DNA of 64,000 nucleotides from Oegoconia quadripuncta (GCA_949316235.1 OX438757.1:10906657-10970656); one strand, 5' to 3'; positions 22,601-33,909 are shown, counted from the stretch's first letter. The notes: generated by a model not told the origin, from the letters alone. Numbers and translations: made by a program.

Positions 22601-22847
22601 GACGACCGATTGGTGTAATGGATAGTGACTATATCAGCGAAACCAACGGTTGCGGGTTGGAATCCCGCGAGGAGTAAATGTTTGTGTAGTTTGTGTGATG
22701 AATACGAACATTTATTCCCGAGTATTGGATGTTTATATAAATATTTATGTATGTTTATCCGTTATCTAGTATCATAGCACAAGCTTTGCTTAGTTTGGGA
22801 CTGGATGATTTGTGTAAGTGTCCGAAATATTTATTATTTATTATTAT
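22601..22847 (+). repeat. SINE-A copy, full length
   Basis: Head 'gacgaccgattggtgtaatg', B-box 'gcgggttggaatcccgc' (one change from the family), body through 'ttgcttagtttgggactgg' and a 'gtccgaaatatttatt' end. Confidence 0.85.
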
Positions 22848-23209
22848 GTTTCATTACTACATACCTATACTATATCTAAAGCAAGCTACCGATTTGTTAG
22901 AAAACATTTTTATTCTATCACTGACAGGTACACTATCTATGTACAAACAATCACGGACTATAGAGGTTAAAGTGTATCCTTACTGGAGTAATAGCAGTAA
23001 CACTTTAACCTTTGGACCATACGCTCGTTGTATGGGCGCGCTACAGTAAGGGAGCTCAGCCTTTACTGGTTATATTATGCTTCGACTGTACCTATCTATC
23101 GATGTTAGTTAGTAAGTGTTAGTGGTCACGAAAAAAACGAATCGGTAATGTGTTATTTTTTCTTTTTATTTTTCTACAACAGTATCTGGATACAATTTTA
23201 CAACCCATC

Positions 23210-23400
23210 CAAATTATGTATTTATTGATGATGGTGGTGGAGTGCATAAGTCTGGCCATACAACGTTGGAACGCCGCTGGCCTTCTGGGTACGATGCCTC
23301 TAAGCAGTGACCTGGAACATGTGTTCTACCTATTACGTGAACGTATGTTCCAGGGTCCTTCTTTTTTTTTCTTCTTTTTTAGTATATCTTTGTTAATATG
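23210..23400 (+). pseudogene. LINE C-terminal coding fragment
   Basis: An open frame contains 'ECISLAIQRWNAAGLLGTM' and 'SSDLEHVFYLL'. These match the C-terminal pattern (RISLAxQRxNAASxLGT...) common in lepidopteran LINE ORF2 proteins. A T-rich 3' end follows. It is 5'-truncated. A second piece of the same kind is at 23869-23990. Confidence 0.65.
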
Positions 23401-23868
23401 TTTTATTATGTACTCTGTTGTAAAATAATTTAAAAGGCATTATAGTTTTTCTCTTGTTACTGTACATATAATAAAACCTTTATATGTATTATTTTCCTAT
23501 ATATTATTACAAAAACTCATGTATTCAAGTTATGTCTTAAATTTTTTTTTACTGTTTTAACACTACCATTTTAACTCTGTTTTTATAGGTTACATGGGGA
23601 TGTATTGACAATGTAAATACCGATTGCGAAAGATAGTGTTTCTTAATACTCAACCTTAACTTATTATTAATCATTTAACTTGTCGGTGTTTTATATGATG
23701 ATGATTATCAGTATCAGGGAGTACAAATAATATAAGTAAAGACATTCACACTCTCACCTCCAAGCAACCTTGAGGATGACTGGGTGCCTCCGCCAAGGCT
23801 GCAGACAAGATCAAAATTATTAAATAAAAACACATCTGTTCTGAATACATCTTTCTTTCTTTCGGAGT

Positions 23869-23990
23869 CGAAACTTTAGGCCCCTGGGAAACGGCCGACC
23901 TTCAATTTTTTTTTTATATTTCCGAAGCACTTATCTGTTTCCTCGCTCAAGCTCTGCAAAGAAACGCTGGCAGCGTTTGAGTAGCTTCAG
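23869..23990 (+). pseudogene. LINE C-terminal coding fragment
   Basis: The frame 'GVETLGPWETADLQF' followed by 'ALQRNAGSV' resembles the segment that precedes and includes the QRGNAAS block of the same LINE protein type as 23210-23400, with a T-run expansion inside. Confidence 0.5.
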
Positions 23991-24167
23991 TCGCGGGCCC
24001 ATTTTTACGATTGTTTTTCAATTCCATCTATTTATTGATATATATAATCTTTATTTGCCAAGAAAACAGTAAAATAAACATACATGTCGCCGTAGCGATT
24101 AATTAGCGACGGAATTTGTTATTTGGAGGCTGCCATCGTCCCAGTCGATCAACGCCCGTGTTTTCCC

Positions 24168-24450
24168 GGCATACATACATAACGTCACGACCTTAATCCC
24201 AAACGGGGTGGTCAGAGATATACCAAAGTTAGTGTTTGGGTATTCCAAACAACAACAATACTTGAAATAACATCCATTTTACGAAATATACAAAAATACA
24301 GACGTGACAGGGGGCACCGCCCATCTCCGTACACCGAAACATGTAAATAGGTGTTTTTGATGGAAAGTCCCTTAGTCGCCTTTTACGTCCCGCACGTTAA
24401 GAGACGGGTAAGTTCTATTCTTTTTACGTGCCGAAACCACACAAGACGGT
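24168..24450. repeat. Repeat G copy
   Basis: Same ordered blocks as 7832-8065 ('cataacgtcacgacctta', 'ggggtggtcag', 'gtttgggtattcc') continuing into 'cccttagtcgccttttacg' and 'acgtgccgaaaccacac'. The latter looks like a LINE 3' end. Confidence 0.6.
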
Positions 24451-24510
24451 AAAACTAAAAACTACGCAAAATACGAAAGTGATTTTCTTAGCTACTATGA
24501 CCACTATACC

Positions 24511-24785
24511 GACGACCTGTTTGGTGTAATGGTGAGCTACTCTGACTACTATACCAAAAGGTTGCGGGTTCGAATCCCGCTAGGGGCATATGTTTGTATG
24601 ATGAATACGGACATGTGTACCCGAGTTGTGGATGTTTTCATTTAGTTATAATAAGTATTTATTTACAAAAAAAATGTATTTATGTAGTATATCAACCATC
24701 TGGTATCCACAACACAAGCCTATAGTTGCTTACTGTGGAACTAGATGGCGCTGTGTGTATATCTAAGGATATTTATTTATTATTT
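24511..24785 (+). repeat. SINE-A copy, full length
   Basis: Closest in this window to the copy at 2738-2996: head 'gacgacctgtttggtgtaat', B-box 'gcgggttcgaatcccgc', 'ctaggggcatatgtttg', and an end in 'ctaaggatatttatttatta'. Confidence 0.9.
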
Positions 24786-24917
24786 TGTTTGTCAAAAAGG
24801 TCTGTACCTATGTTGTGTTGTAATTGTAATACAATTGTAATGGTTGACGGGAACCAGCAGCCACTGATATTCAGACACAGTCTGCAGTAATATGGTATAT
24901 TACACCAAATCAATCGC

Positions 24918-25082
24918 TGGGGGTTTCTTGTCCGCCTCTTTTAGCACAGATGATTTCCCTTTACGTACTGACTGACCGAAAAATGCTTAAGCCCTATTTT
25001 AATTTCCAATAGATTTAAATTGACATTCAACAAATGATGTCATATATCTTATGTTGAAATAAATGCTTGAAGTTTGAAGTTT
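24918..25082 (+). repeat. LINE-S 3' end, 5'-truncated
   Basis: From 'ggggtttcttgtccgcctct' to (GAAGTTT)n. Compare 21535-21789. Confidence 0.75.
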
Positions 25083-25526
25083 ATGTTGAAGGAAACCTAG
25101 AAACCCCAGATGGAGTGGCCGTTGATTTAATTAATACTTACCTTATATTACAATGAAATTAATATCTACTTTTGCAGATAAGTAAACACTACTAATGGAT
25201 AGTGGATCAATGGCGGGGACCGTACTTGTCACTAACTAGTAAGTATGCTTAATTTAGTTTACAAACTAAATTCATTAACGGAAGGGTCGCCGCTTTGAGC
25301 TTAAGGTCAATCTGCGAATGGCAGTTCTAATTCCATGTGTAATTTATTCATCCCATATTTACTTTAAAATTATAAATACCTCTAGTTATGGCCACCTTAG
25401 TAAAAACATTCTACTGTGTTATTTTTTGTAGTGTAGTGGAGTATATTTAGATGAAGATAGTTGTCCCCAAGCCGTTATTCCCATCAATATATTATACACC
25501 TACCATAAAACTCTAATTAATAGGCA
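25083..25526. other. No recognisable gene
   Basis: No supported feature. Confidence 0.4.
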
Positions 25527-25735
25527 TAGCAGGTCAGTGATATCCAAAAAAACCCCGAGAGCCTCTCGAAACGGAAATGTCATCTAGATACAAAACCAAC
25601 GATGTTGAAAGCTAAAAATCTCCGAAATGGCTCAATCGATAGCTGTTTTGGTGCTAGAAAGCCACATACAGATATACACATACATAGACATACGGCTTTA
25701 AACTTATAACATCCCTCTTTTAGGCTGGGTTCTTA
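25527..25735 (-). repeat. Repeat I copy, diverged
   Basis: Complementary blocks to 9683-9960, best preserved at 'aacttataacatccctcttt'. The 5' part is strongly diverged. Confidence 0.45.
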
Positions 25736-25959
25736 ACAAGAATGACGTCACCGACAGCATAAATTAACATACTTTAACGATAAAAAATAACACACAATGT
25801 TTTGCAGAGTGTCCTCATAAATTTCACCAACGCCTAAATTAATAACTGGTCTAATTTGCGACGGCTGTATTAGGAATATTTCCACGTTCTGCCCTTGCGG
25901 GCTGTACACTGACATTTCGCCCGATACAGTGGCCAATGTCATGGTAAACAAACAGTCAG

Positions 25960-26230
25960 TCGTTTCACCTGAAGATGTGATGGCTAGTGGACCTCGCGTT
26001 CAAATCTGCTGCCAATTCAGTAGCGATCGCAATCGCAGCGGGGCGGGTCGCATCCGGGCGGCTTGGGGCTCCACCGGCAAAGTTATCTGAGAGCTCATCG
26101 ACTAAATGTTTTCTCATAGTCTCTACAGACTAGGATGTTTATTGGACACTGAAATTTATCCAAATGTGCTGTGTGTGTAGCGTAGCGTGTTGAGAAAATT
26201 TTGAACTTTCACATTGTTAAATTTTAAAGT
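25960..26230. promoter_or_regulatory. CpG-dense patch with a downstream donor-like site
   Basis: About 120 bp around 25975-26095 is rich in CG dinucleotides ('gcgatcgcaatcgcagc', 'gggcgggtcgcatccgggcg') inside AT-rich DNA. A strong donor-like AAA|GTAAGTATCT lies at 26229 on the plus strand, so a 5' untranslated exon of a plus-strand gene is possible. On the minus strand a 68-codon frame (25748-25951) opens next to it with gene-like codons and ATGs. Either reading, or a GC-rich mobile fragment, is possible. Confidence 0.25.
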
Positions 26231-27067
26231 AAGTATCTTTTCACTATTTGATATGATTATAATGTGTGTATAAAGTATACGCATTAGTTAAATATCAGAC
26301 GTGTAATTATCTTAGAAGAAAAAACACACAGTATCTATCAATATAAAGTAAACTTTCTTCCCCTTGCAATAGAAACAAACTTTCAACTAACAAATTTATT
26401 TTCACAGATGTAGAAAAAAATATACACCTACGTCCGGCACCTGTTGATTATATTTCGCGTTATTTCGTAGCTCGTTTTAGCTCAGCTCTATCTATTAAGG
26501 TGATATATTAGTATTGCAAGTAAAATTATCACTTTACTCTCGCAATTGAAGACCAATTGATAGAATAGAATAGAATAGAAGTCTTTATTTGCAAGAATAC
26601 TATCTACATAAAAGAGATATTCATAATAGGGTATTTCGTTTTTGTAAATATTCGTATAGGTTAATAAAATTCCGTTATAAATATTTATAAATTTCCTATG
26701 TTTTTTTAGGGTTTATTTCCTGGGAATTTTCATTCTCCATTCTTCGGAAAATGTGCCAATCTCTTTGTCGATAAATTTAACTCGAGAAATGTAGAGTGAC
26801 ATTATTTTTATTGCAAAAAGGTAGAGAAGGTTTTCAGTTTACACCAATTATTCCGAGATTCCATGGACGATTTGTACATTTCCAAATGGATCAAACTAAT
26901 TTCATCATGATTTAATAATTGAAAACCCACGAGAAGAACTCCATACAACGTACTTGTATGTCTGTGACTTTACATGATGTGACAGAACTGAATACACTCG
27001 ACACGGATAAAGACGAGAATCGTTTTGCAGGCCGTTGTTTTGTCTTTTGTTGGCGGTTTAATTAGTT
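26231..27067. other. LINE tail and unassigned sequence
   Basis: (GAATA)n followed by 'gtctttatttgcaagaatac' at about 26563-26600 is a minus-orientation LINE 3' end. The rest is unassigned. Confidence 0.4.
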
Positions 27068-27185
27068 GACATATTATGATGATGATCCAATAGGTCGCTC
27101 TGCAAATCTAAGAAGTAGGGCTATGCTCAGCAGTGGCCGTTCTGTGACCGTTACGTGGCTGATATAAAGACGATGAAGATGTTTA
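27068..27185 (+). repeat. LINE-R 3' end, degraded
   Basis: 'aataggtcgctctgcaaat' and 'ctatgctcagcagtgg' followed by 'ggctgatataaagacgatga' match the family's terminal block. Confidence 0.5.
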
Positions 27186-27337
27186 CCTTGGTCATTATTG
27201 AACTTATCCAAAACACAAAATTGCCATCTTACGTAAGAAGTTAAGAAATGATGAAGGCAGGATGTTACAGAACCAGAGGAGTGTATTCATTTGTCATTTA
27301 TTAACTTCAGAATGGAAAGCAGATGAGCGTATTATAT

Positions 27338-27545
27338 TTTATCCCCGACTGCCCCAGCGAGGAGAGTATAATGTTTTTCGGGTATATACATGTAAGTCTA
27401 TTTCTATATCTCCTGTAGCCTAAACGGCTTGACCGAATTTGAAGTCATTAGATGCGTATTAGTCCCTAGAGTATCAAAGAGTACATTTATGGTAAAAAAT
27501 GCAATGTGGCGGCGGCAAAATACAAAATTTGCTGTCGGATGTCTT
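27338..27545 (-). repeat. Repeat D copy, inverted
   Basis: Reads as the reverse complement of the copies at 12410 and 42213: 'cccgactgcccc', 'aatgtttttcggg', 'ctcctgtagcctaaacggct' and 'aaaatgcaatgtggcggcgg'. Confidence 0.6.
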
Positions 27546-28314
27546 TTAGGTTTAAATAGAACATAAATTGTTATTACATATCTATACGTTAGGTTAATTC
27601 AAACAACAGTAGCTATATAATCAGATGTGTTCTGACTGGTTAACATATGTGTGAGAAGTTACCTACACCCACTTTTGTTTCTGGGCAAAGATCTACAAAG
27701 GTGTGTGGTATGTATGTAGGTAACTAATAAATAATTCGGAATACGTCGCACCGCACTGACAGCGTACAAATCCACCACCGACGAAATGCGATAAATGAAC
27801 TGGTTTTAAGGAATTATATGGCTATTACGGTGACATAAAATTCGGGAAAAGTGTTTACTTTCGAGCAACCTATCTCTTTTCGAGTTTCTTCGCATGCCAC
27901 GTAAACGTCAAACAATCTAAATTAAAGTTAAACACGCCGTCTTTCTCTTTTGTAATTCAAATTCTCGGATTTGAAACATGTAGTTCAGGGTTCGAAGTTC
28001 AAAAACCATTATGTACCAAGGGCAATTTTTCATAGCTGGCTGTTCAATTCCGCAAACATTTTCCCAAATCAATTCTGGCTGTGTTATGTTTTATAGGAGG
28101 AATGGTAACCTATGGCACTGGCAGTAAAGAAATCATATTTGACAGTTAGCATTAAAAAATCGACAATTACCCTACCCTACTCTAAAAGGCGACTAAGGGA
28201 TCGTGCGTATAGCGGCTATGACGGGCAGCAGCGTCATTGGTACAGAGCTCCCAAAAAAGCTGCAATTGCCTAGCCGCCTGCCTAGCATGGCGATTAGGGC
28301 AAAATCTTTCTTAG
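27546..28314. other. No recognisable gene
   Basis: A small block 'aaaggcgactaaggga' near 28186 recalls the end of repeat G in the other orientation. Otherwise unassigned. Confidence 0.4.
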
Positions 28315-28534
28315 AAATAAATAAATAATATATAAATAAATATTTCGGACACAGAAACTAAGCAAAGCTTGTTCTATGGTTACTAGATAAGCATACATAA
28401 ATAAGTATATAAACCTCCATGTCTCGGAATAAATGTTCGTATTCATCACACAAACATTTACCCCTCGCGGGATTCGAACCCGCAACCGTTGGTTTCGCTG
28501 ACAGGATCACTATCCACTACACCAATCGGCCGTC
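28315..28534 (-). repeat. SINE-A copy
   Basis: Complement of the full head ('ccactacaccaatcggccgtc'), B-box hairpin ('gcgggattcgaacccgc') and shortened body, ending in an AATA-rich tail. Confidence 0.85.
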
Positions 28535-28632
28535 TGAATGCAATGCAAATCGTGCTATGAGAAAGGATTATTATGTGTCCAACAGTGAACTGTTATGTGA
28601 GGCAAGACTATAGACTGGCAATGAAGAAGTTT

Positions 28633-28872
28633 AACCGCCTCCATGGCTCAATGTAAACAACTTTGGGTTTACGATTCGGAGGTCGCGGGTTCGATCCCCA
28701 GCAGGGTACATGTTTAAGTACTCGGTTTCGTTGGTGGTATGACATTTTAAATGTCTGCCTGGCTAGCTGGCACCATCTTATCTAAATCTGCCGCCAAGCA
28801 GCAATGCTAATATAGGATTGTCGTGTTCTGGTTGTCAGAGATTGCACCCTCGAGCTCATCTTCACTTAACTT
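28633..28872 (+). repeat. SINE-B copy with intact head
   Basis: tRNA-like head 'accgcctccatggctcaatg', B-box 'gtcgcgggttcgatcccc', body blocks 'gcctggctagctggcacc' and 'atcttatctaaatctgccgc', 3' end 'ctcatcttcacttaac'. Confidence 0.85.
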
Positions 28873-29157
28873 AAATAATTGATGATGATGATTCTACTGA
28901 TGGTTTTACAGAAATATTGCACTGCTAGACGGAACTCGTGTCAGGAACGAAACTCAATTTCATGACGTACGTGATACTAGAATACACAAATTGGAAATAT
29001 TTCGTGCAGGTATTCTATTCTTATTTCGTCATGGAGTTGGGCATGAGCTGGGAGCTACCTAGCTAGCTTTGCCACTTCGCCCTCGTAGGGGCCTTATGTG
29101 CGCTTCCCCTGCTTTCGTTCTCTGTTACTGCCAAGTTATAGACTTCATAAGTCTTAT

Positions 29158-29227
29158 AATACAAAAGAGCACATAATAGTCGCCAGATTCCCGTGAATCT
29201 GGCGACTATTATGTGCTCTTTTGTATT
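29158..29227. repeat. Perfect 33-bp hairpin, 4-nt loop
   Basis: 29158-29190 and 29195-29227 are exact complements around 'ccgt'. The stem has no mismatch or bulge, unlike animal microRNA precursors, so no RNA gene is called. Confidence 0.95.
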
Positions 29228-29245
29228 GAATACCGTTATTCAATC

Positions 29246-29390
29246 AATAAATCAAATACTCTTTATTGCACAATTGACAAAAGCTACATGAAGAATACAG
29301 CGTACATCATTAATCTCACAAAAGGCGGCCTTATCGCTAACAACGATCTCTTCCATGCAAACCTTAGGGTAAAGATATAAGCTACCAGTA
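29246..29390 (-). repeat. LINE-Q 3' end
   Basis: Near-identical over about 100 bp to the insert at 14424-14526 ('aaatactctttattgcacaa', 'gaagaatacagcgtacatca', 'aaggcggccttatcgctaac') and extends further into the element. Confidence 0.8.
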
Positions 29391-29553
29391 GATGAGGTTT
29401 GCACTAATAGTAGCAATACGGGTGTATTTTATAGTTGGTAATTATTATATAACGTAAACATTAAAATACATAAACTAAGCCTACAAACTATAACTAGATA
29501 ATTTAACTGCACTTAAAACATATAATTTATTATTGACTACATAACACACATAA

Positions 29554-29556
<3 letters not shown>

Positions 29557-29589
<33 letters not shown>
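29557..29589. repeat. (TA)n microsatellite
   Basis: About 16 uninterrupted TA units. Confidence 0.95.
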
Positions 29590-29595
<6 letters not shown>

Positions 29596-30287
29596 ATACA
29601 TAAAATTAATTAATACATGCCATTTGTTTGCTCAGAAATAACTTAGAAATCATATTGACAACCACGGAGAAGATAAGAGGACTTCCAATGAATTTTTTTT
29701 ATGAACGAAGTGCGTATCCATCTCCAGATGATACGTAACGCCTCACGACCATGGCATCGCAGTCACATAATAAGCGCATCATTGATTCCCGCTCTTAGTT
29801 GCATGATCTGCAGGTCGAATTTACAGCTACGCTCATCTTAAATAAGAGATATGTGCAGAGAACCAGAGAGCAGAGTTCGGAATAAACTAAAATAATTTTA
29901 ATCTCGTAAACATTTCAGGCTGATAAGTTTATGGGCCAATATATTAGTAAATCGCGTTTAACGCCTAGAAGTAAATCATGACGTTGTACCAAGATATTTC
30001 GATTTAATGGCGGCAATAGGCAATTAATCTTTAAATTATGTCCAGAGAAAGATATTATCAACAGGAAGTGAATTAATATTAGGTGACTGTTTTATGTACC
30101 TACAGTCGCCACCATAAATAACTATACAGGGAAATTTTACTGGATCAGTCGTAGCACTATTCAACCTGTGCTATCCGATTTTTTCTAAAATGATTGTTTA
30201 GACACGAGGGTATATAATTTTAGAGAACTGCAGTTGATATGTAATCCAAATACGGTTTATCAATAGATACATAAAGTCACGTTTGTT
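29590..30287. other. No recognisable gene
   Basis: No supported feature. Confidence 0.4.
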
Positions 30288-30555
30288 TCCTGTAGGCATA
30301 GGCAGAGACCACAGACTTCCACTTGCTACGAACCTGATACATCTCTTTTGATTTATTCACTCTCCTAAAGTTGTTTATATATGATCTTAGGGTGCTCATA
30401 ACTTACCCTTTCTTTAAGACGTCCCCGAGTTGATCATGGTACGTTCGCCGTGGTTTTCCCTACCAAAACTACCGTCTACATACGCTTCGTATATCTCTTT
30501 CGTTAGTCTTCTTTCATTCATCCTTTCCACATGTCCAAACCTTCTCAATCCTGAC
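30288..30555 (-). pseudogene. LINE ORF2 C-terminal fragment
   Basis: The minus strand reads 'LRRFGHVERMNERRLTKEIY' then 'EAYVDGSFGRENHGERT', followed by a stop and a downstream 'RSKWKSVVSAYA' segment. The FGHxxRM...RLTK.IY...GxxGRGRP pattern is typical of the C-terminal end of RTE- or Jockey-type LINE proteins in Lepidoptera. Confidence 0.7.
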
Positions 30556-30577
30556 AAGGTTTGGACATGTGGAAAGG
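30522..30577. repeat. 22-bp inverted repeat, 12-nt loop
   Basis: 30522-30543 and 30556-30577 are exact complements. The left arm is the first codons of the LINE fragment above, and the right arm is an inverted copy of them, so the duplication happened after the LINE inserted. Confidence 0.9.
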
Positions 30578-30984
30578 TAGATTGAAAAAGGTGAAACGTC
30601 TTCTTTCACACTGCTAAACTCCTTAATTACACTATTCCTGATTCTAAGTATCTTTCAAAGTCATACTTCTCAATGATCTCATTTATACTGCATTAATTCT
30701 ACTTTCATTCTTCTTCTGCTATACCCAGCATTCACTCCGGTAAGTTTATCTATATAGCTTGATTAGGCATCACAATACCATTAACCATGTAAAACTATGA
30801 CGCCGACTGTACATGGGTACCTCATATATGCTTATAATCGTATTGTCGGGGTAGTTATACCCTTCAAAAAGTTCTTAACTCGGTTCAATGTAATTGGGTC
30901 GATTCCCTGTTGGGACAATTTACATAAGCAGCTCATCTACTATGAAAAGTATCATTATACCATACCCTCAATAATAACTTAACC

Positions 30985-31391
30985 ATGACTGCTAAATTGC
31001 AGAGCCTTGAACACCGTCGCAAAGTCGCCTGTCTCTTAGTTTTTTACAGGATACATTTCGGGGAGTGTGCGTTGGAATTGCATAATCTTATTCCACCGTC
31101 ACCCTTCCATCTTCGGACCACTAGGCGTGGGGAGGGATTCCACCCGTATATAGTTAATATACCGAACATTCGCACTAAGAAGTTCGATTCTTCATTCATC
31201 ATTCGAACAGCCAAGGCATGGAACTCTCTTCCGGCGTCAGTCTTTCCTGAATCCTACGACCTTGGGATCTTCAAGAGCAGAGTGAATAGGCATTTGCTGA
31301 GATCGCGTGCTTCATCTCCGACCACATCGTCACTTTCCATCAGGTGAGACTGTGGTCAAACGCGAATCCAGTCAATCATAAAAAAAAAAAC
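30985..31391 (+). pseudogene. LINE ORF2 C-terminal end, frame still open
   Basis: A 120-codon open frame (30985-31347) reads 'LQSLEHRRKVACLLVFYRIH', 'FGECALELHNLIPPSPF', 'FDSSFIIRTAKAWNSLPASV' and 'FPESYDLGIFKSRVNRHLL', then stops. This series (RRxVAxLxVFYRIxxGEC ... RTAxxWNSLPxxVFP) is the conserved C-terminus of a lepidopteran non-LTR retrotransposon. The 3' UTR 'aatccagtcaatcataaaa' ends in an A-run at about 31381-31391. Strong 5' truncation makes it inactive, but the open frame suggests modest age. Confidence 0.85.
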
Positions 31392-31873
31392 CAGACCACG
31401 GTTATAAATCCATACATAAATAAAAAATCATTAACAAGAGACTGAGCCCTCTACGCATAGTAGGTATAATTCGTGTATTGTATTTGCTTACGAGACCTCC
31501 GACTGCGGCCTAAATCAATTATATCGTCTTGTTTTGGTTTTTCATATGTCGTAGTCTGGTTTCTATCACTTTTTATATAGGTAAGTTTTTATTCACAATT
31601 GTCTTGGGTGGTACACCTTGATACATACCGGATGAGATTATCGATGCCAGAAAAGTATTACAATTCCTCAAAGTGGCAAACCTGAGCAGCGAATTATAGG
31701 TTAGAGGAAATCACAATATAGATAGGCAACGGTCGCAGTGATAAAGGGGTAATGACATGCAACAATCACATACAACCAACATCAATAATTTAATTACATT
31801 TCATGGAATGTGCTTTGGGATTACATGGTATTATTCAACTATAGTCTTTTAATTTTTTTAGCCAAACTCAGTG

Positions 31874-32095
31874 TTTTCCACCCTTGTTTTAACGTCATAC
31901 TGAATATTCGCACTAAGTCTTTCGATTCAGTGTTCACGACAGTTAGGGTATGGAACTCCCTACTGACGTCTCGTTGTTGCTCGAATCGTCTAATCTTAGG
32001 AACTTCAAGATTTACTTGGATTGCTTACTTTAACTTCAACTACATCGTCACTAAGTTCCAGTCCATTTGATGATGGTCAAGTGCGAGTAAGACTC
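31874..32095 (+). pseudogene. Second, more decayed copy of the same LINE C-terminus
   Basis: 'NIRTKSFDSVF' and 'VRVWNSLLTS' match the upstream copy's 'NIRTKKFDSSF' and 'AKAWNSLPAS'. 'catcgtcactaagttccagt' corresponds to its 3' end. It contains frameshifts and lies 480 bp downstream in the same orientation. Confidence 0.7.
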
Positions 32096-33151
32096 GAGTC
32101 CTGAGAATTCCATAGCATCATCCTTGACAAACTTTTTAAACTGCCTAACATAAATATGTACAAGTGTTACGAAGAAAACCGCAATATTAAGTCTGCCACG
32201 TGATATTTTCACATACAATTGGAAATTAACGACGTTCCTATTTATTTCTTCATTTTGCACCACAATATCAAATGTCGCATCAAATTTCACCGGTTTTAGC
32301 ATGAAAATAAAGGCCGTAAGTATATTTTTATTGTGTCACACTCTTGGATTTTTACAGCAGCATGCGGCCGTAAACCTTAGTTATATTGATTTCAATTTGA
32401 CACGCGGACAGACGGACCACAAAGTGACAAGAGTTCCGATTTTCCGAAATGAAGTCTAGAGATGGAGAACACACAACCACGAGACCTGTGACGATAGATC
32501 GATGGCTTATATACACAAACGTTAATACTCGTAATGTATCCAATGCATAATACTGTTATTTTATGGAAATTTGGGAACCCAACACGTCCTATTACTTGCA
32601 AATTATAAGAGAGTTGTGTTAGTTATAATGAAAGGAATGGATAGTAAACAAGAACTTTAGTCTATAGACTATTCCTGTAGGAAGAGTGTATTTGACGTCT
32701 CTTGAGGCACGTACAATAAACATTTGGTATATCGGGGGTTCTTGGAAATGTTTCCCCTTAGAAAATATGTAACTAATGATAATCTGACGAAAATTTGCAA
32801 AGGAACGTACTTCGGTGGGTCCCAATAGAGATTATGCCGAGGTATCATCAAAATTTCACAAAAACAACCTACAATATTAGAAATCATTAAATTAAATTCT
32901 CTTGTTTGGGCAGCGCAATTTTTTATAATGCAGAAAATGTCAATCATAATAGCGATCCGCCTAGGCATTCATCTGATTATCTAATTTAACCATCTGCCTA
33001 TGACTATACAACGATACGGGTCAAATTAAACACATGAGCAGCAGAGCTCCCCTGCAGGCTGAGCATGATCTTATCTCCGACTCTTCGTACATACGAGGCA
33101 GTTTTAGAGAGGGAACTTTGCGAGGCTTTACTCTCTCGCCATCACACCGAA
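32096..33151. other. No recognisable gene
   Basis: Several overlapping minus-strand frames of 60-100 codons (32051-32968) carry no domain pattern and mixed AT-rich codons. Confidence 0.4.
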
Positions 33152-33300
33152 TAGAATAGAAAGTTTATTTCTTTCAATAATTGCTACCACTATTTATTAT
33201 TACAAATACAGCAAAGGTGGACAATTTTATAGCAACTTTGCCCAATGCATCTCTAACTCTTAAACTATTATAGAAGTATATATATGTCCCCTATTATAGA
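33152..33300 (-). repeat. LINE 3' end with GAATA tail
   Basis: 'cgaatagaatagaaagttta' and 'ttctttcaataattgctacc' look like the reverse of an AATAAA-type LINE 3' end. Confidence 0.4.
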
Positions 33301-33666
33301 AGTCAGCGCTCTCCTCATAAGTCATTAAATACACGATTACACAAGATTTCGAATTAATAAATAAATAAATAATCAAACATAGCATACCTATGTGATTCAA
33401 GAACAGTGTAGCTTGTGACAGAATTTTCAGGATGGGATCAGCAGTTCCGGAGATTACCTTATAAAAAAATCAAACGTCCAATGACATCGTTTAGTTGGTG
33501 GATTCTCATTGGATGCGCAGGACCGTGAGATTGGAATAATAATGGAGAAGATGCCTAAGTAAGAGGATACCCAGCACGGGATGCATGTGGGCTGAGATTG
33601 ATTGATTGACAGCACATAAATGGCGACTACTGGACATAAGCCTTTCCCATGGTGACGACGATGACA

Positions 33667-33905
33667 GACGACCGATTGGTGTAGTGGGTACCTGCCTTGG
33701 AAACCAACGGTTGTGGGATCGAATCCCGCTTAGGCTGTGAGTTTGTGTAATGAAGATTTATTCCTGGTTTATGGATGGTTTACATAAATATTTATGTATG
33801 ATTCTCCAAATCAATTATCACTAGATACCTAATAACTCTAGTACAGGCTTGGCTTAGATTGGGCCAAGATAATTGGTGTGTCTGAAATATTTATATATAT
33901 ATATT
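33667..33905 (+). repeat. SINE-A copy, full length
   Basis: Head 'gacgaccgattggtgtagtg', B-box 'gtgggatcgaatcccgc', body to 'tctgaaatatttatatatat'. Confidence 0.85.
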
Positions 33906-33909
33906 AAAT

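Larger units (their letters stand above)
22018..22988. mobile_element. TA-flanked inverted-repeat element carrying a MITE and a SINE
   Basis: The left arm 22018-22143 starts 'gtccagtaaaaatacgtaa' and the right arm about 22866-22988 ends 'tccttactggag'. The two are diverged complements, and TA abuts both ends (22016-22017, 22989-22990), as in Tc1/mariner-type insertions. A smaller relative lies at 61757-62239. No transposase frame is present. A TAA-type MITE (22260-22405) and a SINE-A (22601-22847) sit inside, so this element predates both. Confidence 0.7.

Noticed and set aside
22747..23049. 100-codon plus-strand frame
   Set aside because: It lies across the SINE-A body and the right arm of the TA-flanked element.
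28419..28613. tRNA gene call at SINE heads (also 22601, 24511, 33667, 37811, 63099 and others)
   Set aside because: A-box and B-box motifs are present, but each continues into the SINE body. They are tRNA-derived heads, not stand-alone tRNA genes.
29158..29227. microRNA precursor
   Set aside because: A fully paired 33-bp stem with a 4-nt loop and no bulges does not resemble an animal pre-miRNA.
32051..32968. Cluster of minus-strand frames of 63-99 codons
   Set aside because: Overlapping in different frames, no domain, AT-driven.
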